Assembly (NCBI GenBank): GCA_005884575.1
Contig: VAWW01000017.1
Span: forward strand, 1-38,171
Reading direction: 5' to 3'
Source: Actinomycetota bacterium
GTDB lineage: Bacteria; Actinomycetota; Thermoleophilia; Gaiellales; Gaiellaceae
Length of the DNA: 38,171 bases
The notes below the pieces were generated by a model. The model worked only from the letters and a program-made list of their open reading frames with translations. It searched no databases and was not told the DNA's origin. This document shows positions 32,475 through 38,171 of the stretch, piece after piece. The number at the start of each line of letters is the position of its first letter. The stretch's first letter is position 1. The position numbers were made by a program, and so were the translations under genes.

Positions 32475-33730
32475 CGCGCAGCTGCGTGCTGGTCGTGCGC
32501 CCACGCGCCGAGCAGCCCGCGGTGCCTCGCGACCATCTCCTCGTGCTCATGCTGGGGGAAGGTCGAGCGGACGATGTCGACCAGCAATGAATCGAACTCG
32601 GGACTCTCGAAGTACTCGACAGCGATCTCGTGCAGCGGCTCGAGCGCGGCGGCGCAGAACTGCTCGTACTTCTCTACCTGGAAGTAGTCGTCGACGAGCC
32701 GCCGGTACTCGCGCAGCTTGTCCTCGTAGGAGAGATCGTCGCGGTCGCCGAACGCGAAGTAGCGGCGCATGTCCTGGTCGATCGCCATCAGGCGGCCCGT
32801 GACTGTGCAGAAGACGCACCACTTGACCAGCGCCTCCATCGCCCACGGGAAGTAGTAGTGGAGGCTCGTCAGAGCGACGTCCGGCGACGCGTTCGCGTAG
32901 TCGATCGGATGAACCTCCGATCCGCGCACGAGCGACTCGCACGAGTTGAAGTCCCACCGGAAGAACGCGTTGACGAGCCGCGAGATCGTGACGATCTCCC
33001 GGCCCAGGTCCGGCGTCAGGAAGTCGTGCTCGACCCGGTAGCGCTCGTGCATCGGCGCGTCGGGGTCGAAGTTCATCACCATCGTCTCGGCGCCGATCGA
33101 CAGGGAGCGGACGAAGACGTCGAAGTTCTCGACCGACGCCTGCAGGTGCATCAGCCGCTCGCCCGACGCGTCGTAGACTGCGTGCAGCTCGCGATCGTCG
33201 CGGATGCGCGTGACGCCGACCCACTGGCCGCCGTCGAACGGCTTCATGTAGAGCGGATAGCCGACCTCCTCGGCGACGCGGTCGAGCTCGAAGGCGACGT
33301 TGTACTTCGACGCCATGTGCTCGAACTTCTCGATCATGTACTCGCGGCGGTGGATCGTCGTCGGCGTCTTGTGCGGAACCATCCACGTCGCCGGAACCTT
33401 GATCCCGAGCCGCATCATCGCGCAGTAGGCCGAGTGCTTCTCCATCGCCTGGAACGTGAACGGATTGTTGAGCAGGTAGACGTCGTCCATCAGCGCGGCC
33501 TTCTTGATCCACTCGCGCGCGAGGTCGTACCACCAGCCGAGCCGGTCGATCACGAGCTCGTAGCGTGGCTTCGCGCGCAGGTCGAACGGCTCGTTGACGA
33601 TGCGCTCGGTCCGGAACGTGTGCGTCTCGCCGCCGTGCTCGATCGCGGGCATCCGCTCGACCAGCGCCTCGAACGCGGTCGGCCAGTCCTCTTCCGTACC
33701 GAGCAGGAGCCCTATCAGGTGTTCAGACAA
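32471..33730 (-). CDS. ATP-grasp-fold enzyme, third gene of an esterase operon
   Basis: The 419-residue protein has ATP-grasp features: K98 after LLNNPFTFQAMEKHS, K163 in YPLYMKPFDGGQWVGV, and acidic metal-binding residues in FFRWDFNSCESLVRG and VHPIDYANASPD. ATP-grasp enzymes join a carboxylate to an amine or thiol through an acyl-phosphate. The acceptor is unknown. It does not resemble RimK, D-Ala-D-Ala ligase or carbamoyl-phosphate synthase beyond the fold. The TTG start at 33730 overlaps the stop of the COG4947-like esterase by 8 bp (TTGTCTGA), so the three genes on this strand form one operon: Fes-type esterase, COG4947-type esterase, ATP-grasp. Confidence 0.8.
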   Translation of the reverse strand: MSEHLIGLLLGTEEDWPTAFEALVERMPAIEHGGETHTFRTERIVNEPFDLRAKPRYELVIDRLGWWYDLAREWIKKAALMDDVYLLNNPFTFQAMEKHSAYCAMMRLGIKVPATWMVPHKTPTTIHRREYMIEKFEHMASKYNVAFELDRVAEEVGYPLYMKPFDGGQWVGVTRIRDDRELHAVYDASGERLMHLQASVENFDVFVRSLSIGAETMVMNFDPDAPMHERYRVEHDFLTPDLGREIVTISRLVNAFFRWDFNSCESLVRGSEVHPIDYANASPDVALTSLHYYFPWAMEALVKWCVFCTVTGRLMAIDQDMRRYFAFGDRDDLSYEDKLREYRRLVDDYFQVEKYEQFCAAALEPLHEIAVEYFESPEFDSLLVDIVRSTFPQHEHEEMVARHRGLLGAWAHDQHAAAR

Positions 33731-34451
33731 ATCTCGGGAGATGATGAGCGATCTGGGCGCGCCACGCGGGCCAGTCGTGCGGGACGTCGTGTCCCCACAC
33801 GTCCAGCTCGTGCCGAATCCCCTTCCCCGCGAGCAGCTCCGCGAAGCGCAGGGTCGACTCGCGCGCGCCGGTCGAGTCCTCCCACGCGCCCTGGCCGACG
33901 ACGAGCAGCAGGCTCACCCGGCCGCGCAGCCAGTCGAGATGGTCGCCGCCGAGGTGCGCGACGTAGTCCATCGGATTGTTGAAGTACGTGGCGTCGCCGC
34001 GCTCGCCCCAGCCGCGGGCGAGAGCGACGTCGTAGACGCCGCTCAGGCAGAGCGCCAGCGGGAAGAGATCGGCGCGCTTGAGGGCGAAGTTCGCAGCGTG
34101 GAACGCGCCCATGCTGCTGCCGGTGAGCAGGATCTCGGCGCCGTCGCTCTCGGCGTGGACGAGCGGGACGACGTGCTCGAGGATCCAGTGCTCGTAGGCG
34201 CCGTGGCGGCGCGCGCGCTCCTCGAGCGGGACGCCGTCGTTCGCCCAGCTCCACTCGTCGAAGCTGTCGACGGCGTAGACCTTGACGCGGCCCGCCTCGA
34301 TCAACCCGGCGATCGCGCCGATCATCCCGTTCTCCTCCCAGTCCCAGGGGTGGCCGCGCTCGGCCGGGAAGACGATCAGCGGCCGGCCCCAGTGCCCGTA
34401 GGCGAGCACGGGTCGGTCACCGGCCTGCAGCTCGCGGCGCCCTACGTCCAC
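33723..34451 (-). CDS. COG4947-like alpha/beta-hydrolase (esterase superfamily)
   Basis: GTG 34451 gives a 242-residue protein: VLAYGHWGRPLIVFPAERG at the first strands, nucleophile S113 in LLTGSSMGAFHA and a candidate histidine in DVWGHDVPHDWPAW. It lacks a signal peptide and is presumably cytosolic. It resembles the uncharacterised COG4947 esterase group. The start overlaps the stop of the upstream esterase by 10 bp; the frame upstream of 34451 is a shadow of that gene. Coupling to an ATP-grasp gene suggests the two hydrolases process a product or intermediate of that enzyme. Confidence 0.82.
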   Translation of the reverse strand: MDVGRRELQAGDRPVLAYGHWGRPLIVFPAERGHPWDWEENGMIGAIAGLIEAGRVKVYAVDSFDEWSWANDGVPLEERARRHGAYEHWILEHVVPLVHAESDGAEILLTGSSMGAFHAANFALKRADLFPLALCLSGVYDVALARGWGERGDATYFNNPMDYVAHLGGDHLDWLRGRVSLLLVVGQGAWEDSTGARESTLRFAELLAGKGIRHELDVWGHDVPHDWPAWRAQIAHHLPRFV

Positions 34452-35506
34452 GCGCGGAGGAGGAGTTCGGCGAGATGCGGATGGAGCGCGTCGCGCCACG
34501 AGATCCAGTTGTGCGCGTCGGGATGCTCGACGAGGCGGACGTCCCAACCCTGGCTGTCGAGCGCTTCGGCGAGCGCGCGGTTGTTCTGCAGGTTCTCCTC
34601 GGCGCTCCCGCACGTGATCGTCGTCGGCACGCGTGCCGGGAACCCGGCGCCGCGATGGGCGCCGCCGACGAAGCGCGTGATCCGGCCGAAGCGCTCGAAG
34701 CCTGATTCCTGGGGATCGAAGCGCTGCCGGAAGAAGCTGCCCGACTGCAGGAACAGGCCGCCCGCGAGCCCCGGGTTCTGCCAGTGCGCGTGCAGCGCGG
34801 CGAGTCCGCCGAGGCTCGCGCCCATCAGCACCGGCGCCCGCAGGCTCGGCGCCCACGTGGTGAGCGCGGGGAGGAGATCGGCGGCGAGTGCGTTCGCGTA
34901 CCGCGCGCCGGCCGAGTACGTCTCGTTCCGGTCGGGCGGCGGCGGAAGCAGCGCGGCGCGCATCGGCGAGACCTCTCCGAACGACACGAGGTGGTCGAGC
35001 AGACGCAGCAGCGACGAGTACTCCGCGTACTCCGGACCGTCATGGACGACGAGCAGCGGCAACGGCTCGGTCGGGTCGGTATCGGCGGCCGACCAGAGGA
35101 AGCCGGGGATCGTCGCGTGCAGCCGCCGGCTCTCGAGCGCGAGCTCGTGGAGGTCGCCGGTCGGCGCATCCTCGTCCGCGAGCCACTCCGGCGCGGCGTA
35201 GCCCGGAAACTCGACGACGGACTTGTCGCCGAACGGTCCCGGCGCGCGGCGCGGATTCGTCGGATCCGGGACGACCTCGGCCCGGCCGTCCCGGTGCTCG
35301 AGCTCGAGCAGGTACTCCATCCGGTCGGCGGGCGGACGCGGCAGGGCGAGCTCCCAGCGGCGGCCGGCGCGCTCGAAGTCGATCCGCCGTGGCTGGAGGA
35401 GCTCGTGCGCGAGGGTGACACGCGTGTAGGCGCGGCGGGCGTCGGGGAGCGAGAAGCGTGCCTCGGTCTCGGTCGCGAGCGGGCCGCGTGTCGCCGTCGC
35501 GCTCAT
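34442..35506 (-). CDS. Fes-type esterase with N-terminal beta domain
   Basis: The 354-residue protein has a beta-rich N-terminal domain (residues about 20-130, with RRWELALP and RMEYLLELEHRDGRAEVVPDP) and an esterase-D catalytic domain. The nucleophile is S231 in LMGASLGGLAALH, with LLVVHDGPEYAEYSSL before it and a candidate histidine in EHPDAHNWISW. Domain order resembles enterochelin esterase Fes, which hydrolyses the siderophore enterobactin, but no siderophore synthesis genes are seen, and the same architecture serves other esters. ATG 35506 lies 8 nt after TATCCT (35515-35520, minus strand). It is the first gene of the three-gene operon and is divergent from the GH3 gene. Confidence 0.85.
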   Translation of the reverse strand: MSATATRGPLATETEARFSLPDARRAYTRVTLAHELLQPRRIDFERAGRRWELALPRPPADRMEYLLELEHRDGRAEVVPDPTNPRRAPGPFGDKSVVEFPGYAAPEWLADEDAPTGDLHELALESRRLHATIPGFLWSAADTDPTEPLPLLVVHDGPEYAEYSSLLRLLDHLVSFGEVSPMRAALLPPPPDRNETYSAGARYANALAADLLPALTTWAPSLRAPVLMGASLGGLAALHAHWQNPGLAGGLFLQSGSFFRQRFDPQESGFERFGRITRFVGGAHRGAGFPARVPTTITCGSAEENLQNNRALAEALDSQGWDVRLVEHPDAHNWISWRDALHPHLAELLLRAWT

Positions 35507-35514
35507 GGCGCGGC

Positions 35515-35520
35515 AGGATA
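35515..35520 (-). promoter_or_regulatory. -10 element of the esterase/ATP-grasp operon
   Basis: TATCCT on the minus strand lies 8 nt before the ATG at 35506, implying a leaderless operon mRNA. The divergent GH3 gene starts 8 bp from its other side. Confidence 0.45.
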
Positions 35521-35527
35521 CGCGGCC

Positions 35528-36376
35528 GTGGCCGCGCTCCCGCCAATGACGCCGTACGAGAAAGCGGCGCTCGTCGTCGTCTCCGGGCTGCCGGCGCCGC
35601 CGGGAGTCGGCGGCGTGATCGTCCGGAGCTGGGACCGCAACGTGTCGCGGCCGCGCGGCGCACTCGTCTTCGCCGACCAGGAGGGCGGCACCGTCAGGAC
35701 GTTCCCGTCGGCGCCGCCCTGGCCGCCCGCTTCCGCCTGGACGAGCGCCGCGGACGCTCGCGCGGCGGGCCGGGCGACCGCCGCCGCGCTACGCGACAAC
35801 GGCGTGGACGTCGACCTCGCGCCGGTGCTCGATGCGCCGGACGGGCCGCTCGGGTCACGCCAGTTCGCGTCGCCCGCATACGGCGTCGCGTTCGCCGACG
35901 GCCTCGGCGGCGCGGCGTGCGTGAAGCATTTCCCCGGCCTCGGCTCCGCCGCCGTCTCGACCGACGAGTCGCCGCACGTCTCGGCGGTTCTCCGCGCCAA
36001 GGATCTGCGCCCGTTCCGCGCGGCGATCCGGGCCGGCGTCCGCTGCGTGATGGTGGGTCACGCGTTCTATGCGCAGTTCGGCCGCCTGCGCGCGTCGCTG
36101 GAGCCCGGGACGTATCGGCTCCTGCGCTCGCTCGGGTTCCGCGGCCTTGCGATCACGGACTCGCTCTCGCTCGTCCACGACGCGCCGGTCGAGCGCTGGG
36201 CCCCGCAGGCGATTCGCGCAGGCGCCGATCTCGTGCTGTTCACGAGCCCGGCCCACGCTCGCCGCGCGATCCGCGCCCTGCTGCCGCTCGCGCGGCGCGG
36301 CGAGCTCGACGTCCACGTCAGCCGGGTGCTGGCGGCTCGGGCTCAGGCGCGGGCGCGGGCGGCACCGCGACGCTGA
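35528..36376 (+). CDS. Glycoside hydrolase family 3 (NagZ-like beta-N-acetylhexosaminidase)
   Basis: NagZ releases N-acetylglucosamine from wall fragments. The 282-residue protein has FADQEGGTVRTF (D50), VDLAPVLD, the loop KHFPGLGSAAVSTDESP containing the general acid/base dyad region, CVMVGHAFYAQFGRLRASL and LGFRGLAITDSLSL with the likely nucleophile D211. It is shorter than usual NagZ (about 330-340). No signal peptide is seen, consistent with a recycling role in the cytosol. GTG 35528 or ATG 35546 may be the start. It overlaps the convergent amidase gene by 59 bp, and both act on peptidoglycan. Confidence 0.83.
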   Translation: MAALPPMTPYEKAALVVVSGLPAPPGVGGVIVRSWDRNVSRPRGALVFADQEGGTVRTFPSAPPWPPASAWTSAADARAAGRATAAALRDNGVDVDLAPVLDAPDGPLGSRQFASPAYGVAFADGLGGAACVKHFPGLGSAAVSTDESPHVSAVLRAKDLRPFRAAIRAGVRCVMVGHAFYAQFGRLRASLEPGTYRLLRSLGFRGLAITDSLSLVHDAPVERWAPQAIRAGADLVLFTSPAHARRAIRALLPLARRGELDVHVSRVLAARAQARARAAPRR

Positions 36377-37466
36377 CGCTGATCGACGAGGTCGCGCCGA
36401 CCTTGCCGTCCGGACGGATCGCCCGCAGCGTCAGCCGGTGCGGCCCGGGCACCTCGGCGGCCGTGTCCCAGTCGAACCCGAACGGCGGCTCGAATTCGCT
36501 GTCGACGAGCAGCCCGTCCACGAGGAAGTCGACGCGCGCGACGCGTCCCGTCACCGCTGCGTCCCAGCGCACGACCCCGCTGACCTCCTGCCAATCGAGC
36601 AGGGCGGCGAAGGAGACGGTCGGCGGCTGCGGCGGGTTCGAGACGATGACGACGACCGAGGCGTCCGCAGTCCGCCCGTCGGCGGCGACGGCGTGCGCGG
36701 TGACGACGTGCCGGCCGGGCGTCTCGAGCGTCGTGTCCCAGGCGAGGTCGAACGGCTCGTCGGTCAGCTGCTCGCGCAGCTGCCCGTCGACGAGCACATC
36801 GATCCGGACCGGCGCCTCCCCCGAGGTGAGGGGCGTCACGTCCATCGTCCCCGTCGCCACGCCGCCCATCGCCAGGTCCGGCAGCGTCACGTCGAACGCG
36901 AGCGCGGGCGGCGGACTCCCAGTGAGGTATGCCCGCACGTAGGCGAGATAGCGCGTCCAGTCCCAGTAGCGCCCGGGATCGGTGTGGTGCGCGAAGCCCC
37001 CCTTCAGCCACGGGCGATTCGGGTCCGGCACCTGGTCGTGCCCGATCACGTGGCTGCGGTCGAGCGGGATCCGATAGCGGCGGACGAGCTGCGCGAGCAG
37101 ACGCGCCGAGCCGCGGTACTCCGCATCCGTCACGGTGTAGCGAACGTTCGTGAAGCCCTCGTGCTCGATCCCGAGGGAGTGCGCATTGACGTAGCCGTTG
37201 CCCGCGTGCCACGCGACGGCCCAGGTCGGGACCATCTGCGTCACCTCGCCGTCCCGCGAGACGACGAAGTTGGCCGAGGCACGCGCCCGGGGATTGCGGA
37301 ACCAGGAGATCGCGCCGCCGTACGAGCCCTCGATCGTATGGACGACGAGGATCCGGATCGCCGCCGCGGAGCGATGCGTATGCGCGTAGTTGTGGGGGCT
37401 CGCCGGGACGAACGGCACGCCGGGGAGGCCGAGGGCTGCGGCGGCGGCTACGGCGGCGCGGCGCAC
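36318..37466 (-). CDS. N-acetylmuramoyl-L-alanine amidase (amidase_2) with two Ig-like domains
   Basis: The amidase domain (about residues 35-185) shows VVHTIEGSYGGAISWFRNP with a zinc histidine (H43), ASANFVVSRDGEVTQMVP, AWHAGNGYVNAHSLGIEHEG and VIGHDQVPDPN, as in T7-lysozyme/PGRP-type amidases that cut the MurNAc-L-Ala bond. Two Big_7-type Ig-like repeats follow (VRIDVLVDGQLREQL and VARVDFLVDGLLVDSEF at their starts), then a Pro/Ala/Glu tail. A short hydrophobic N-terminus (AAVAAAAALGLPGVPF) suggests export. The protein is 382 residues. GTG 37466 lies 6 nt after TAGAAC (37473-37478, minus strand). It is divergent from the acyl-CoA dehydrogenase gene. Confidence 0.88.
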   Translation of the reverse strand: MRRAAVAAAAALGLPGVPFVPASPHNYAHTHRSAAAIRILVVHTIEGSYGGAISWFRNPRARASANFVVSRDGEVTQMVPTWAVAWHAGNGYVNAHSLGIEHEGFTNVRYTVTDAEYRGSARLLAQLVRRYRIPLDRSHVIGHDQVPDPNRPWLKGGFAHHTDPGRYWDWTRYLAYVRAYLTGSPPPALAFDVTLPDLAMGGVATGTMDVTPLTSGEAPVRIDVLVDGQLREQLTDEPFDLAWDTTLETPGRHVVTAHAVAADGRTADASVVVIVSNPPQPPTVSFAALLDWQEVSGVVRWDAAVTGRVARVDFLVDGLLVDSEFEPPFGFDWDTAAEVPGPHRLTLRAIRPDGKVGATSSISVSVAVPPAPAPEPEPPAPG

Positions 37467-37489
37467 CGTTGGGTTCTACACCCGACTTG

Positions 37490-37519
37490 TTGACGGTCTG
37501 TAAGTCCGGCACCTAGACT
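37490..37519 (+). promoter_or_regulatory. Promoter of the second acyl-CoA dehydrogenase
   Basis: TTGACG (37490-37495) and TAGACT (37514-37519) are 18 bp apart, the best sigma-70-type match in the window. The operator begins at the next base, so transcription would start inside it. Confidence 0.65.
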
Positions 37520-37538
37520 TTGACTGACTGGTCAATCG
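37520..37538. promoter_or_regulatory. TetR-type operator upstream of acyl-CoA dehydrogenase
   Basis: TTGACTGACTGGTCAATCG keeps the inverted repeat TTGAC-N6-GTCAA and matches the tetR/caiB site at 18 of 19 bases. It covers the predicted transcription start, a repression position. Confidence 0.65.
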
Positions 37539-37555
37539 AAGCGGAACGGAGCAGC

Positions 37556-38171
37556 ATGACGACGATCGAGCACGGGGTCGCAGGGGGCATCTCCTTTGCA
37601 CTGACCGACGAGCAGAAGAGTCTCCGCGAGCTCGCGCGCGAGTTCGCCGAGAAGGAGATCCGGCCGCGGGCGGCCTCCTACGACGAGACGTCGCAGCATC
37701 CGGCTGACGTGATCGCGAAGGCGCACGAGCTCGGCCTGATGAACGTCCACGTGCCGGAGGAGTACGGCGGGCTCGGGCTCCCCTGCTTCGACGGCATGCT
37801 GATCGGCGAGGAGCTGAACTGGGGCTGCTCCGGGATCGGCACGTCGCTCGTCGCGAACGGCCTCGGCTCGGCGCCCGTGATCATCGCCGGCTCGGACGAC
37901 CAGAAGCGGCGATGGCTCCCGCAGCTGATCGAGGAGCCGATCCTCTGCTCGTTCGGTCTGACCGAGCCGGGCGCGGGCTCGGACGTCGCGTCGATGAAGT
38001 CGACCGCCGTGCGCAACGGCGACGAGTACGTCCTCAACGGCTCGAAGACGTTCATCACGAACGCCGGTCACGCCGCGTGGACGGTCGTCTTCGCGAAGAC
38101 CGATCCGTCGAAGGGGCACAAGGGAATCTCGGCCTTCGTCGTTCCGATGGAAACGGACGGCGTGACGATCG
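37556..38171 (+). CDS. Acyl-CoA dehydrogenase, 3' end outside the window
   Basis: The first 205 codons are present. ATG 37556 has GGAG about 4 nt upstream. The N-terminal helical domain (FALTDEQKSLRELAREFAEKEIRP, VPEEYGGLGLPCFDGMLIGEEL) and the FAD/acyl-binding beta domain (CSFGLTEPGAGSDVASM, YVLNGSKTFITNAGHA) are typical of short/medium-chain FAD acyl-CoA dehydrogenases. These catalyse the first step of beta-oxidation or branched-chain acyl-CoA breakdown; the catalytic glutamate lies beyond the window. Promoter and operator indicate control by the TetR protein encoded at 20.2 kb. The genes after it, outside the window, are likely part of the same regulon. Confidence 0.92.
   Translation, partial: MTTIEHGVAGGISFALTDEQKSLRELAREFAEKEIRPRAASYDETSQHPADVIAKAHELGLMNVHVPEEYGGLGLPCFDGMLIGEELNWGCSGIGTSLVANGLGSAPVIIAGSDDQKRRWLPQLIEEPILCSFGLTEPGAGSDVASMKSTAVRNGDEYVLNGSKTFITNAGHAAWTVVFAKTDPSKGHKGISAFVVPMETDGVTI

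Noticed and set aside
34442..35506. Siderophore (enterobactin-type) utilisation locus
   Set aside because: Fes-like domain order only; no siderophore receptor, ABC importer or synthesis genes in the window.

Overview
This is a very GC-rich (roughly 70%), densely coded bacterial chromosome segment. The gene repertoire (NAD-dependent ligase, bacterial Ku, short SSB, CwlO-like NlpC/P60 and 3D-domain wall hydrolases, FadD/acyl-CoA dehydrogenase/CaiB lipid genes, TetR control, frequent GTG/TTG starts and many apparently leaderless genes) points to a high-GC actinobacterium. I infer a deep-branching class such as Thermoleophilia (Gaiella/Solirubrobacter type); this rests on protein style, not a marker tree. 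No phage, IS transposase, plasmid gene or CRISPR array was seen.

Layout. 1-4.7 kb: end of a secreted Kelch protein, a short VIT-type metal transporter, then truA, a HAD phosphatase and ligA. 4.7-9.8 kb: cell-wall genes, namely a PBP4-type carboxypeptidase, a coiled-coil protein, a NarL-type response regulator co-directional with a 3D-domain protein, and a divergent NlpC/P60 paralogue. 9.5-15.3 kb: membrane proteins, fadD, ku, a small HTH protein behind an attenuator-like leader, an alpha/beta hydrolase, ssb and tRNA-Pro(CGG). 15.3-17.8 kb: DoxX, a broken CoA-binding gene, an APH(6)-like kinase and a HAD enzyme. 17.8-25.2 kb: a beta-propeller/lysyl-oxidase fusion, CaiB and TetR on a shared promoter, an enolase-superfamily enzyme, two secreted unknowns, tandem cupins, a lactonase-type propeller and a TIGR03118-like remnant. 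25.2-32.5 kb: acyl-CoA dehydrogenase, two divergent esterase paralogues, an MprF-like aminoacyl-lipid synthase, a frameshifted DMT permease and an MFS pump. 32.5-38.2 kb: a three-gene operon (Fes-type esterase, COG4947-type esterase, ATP-grasp enzyme), a NagZ-like GH3, a peptidoglycan amidase and the start of a second acyl-CoA dehydrogenase.

Most notable. (1) A dispersed two-hairpin element occurs three times within 2.6 kb with compensating stem changes; one copy lies in frame inside a decayed CoA-binding gene. (2) The last 49 bp of the response-regulator gene are duplicated around a perfect 13-bp-stem palindrome. (3) Two nearly identical 19-bp operators, one on the tetR start codon and one just after the promoter of the acyl-CoA dehydrogenase 17 kb away, define a candidate acyl-CoA regulon. 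(4) A secreted PD40 propeller is fused to a lysyl-oxidase domain keeping the copper histidines and both cofactor residues. (5) The esterase/esterase/ATP-grasp operon is a plausible uncharacterised pathway. (6) At least a dozen genes carry a -10-like hexamer 6-9 nt before the start codon, indicating widespread leaderless transcription.
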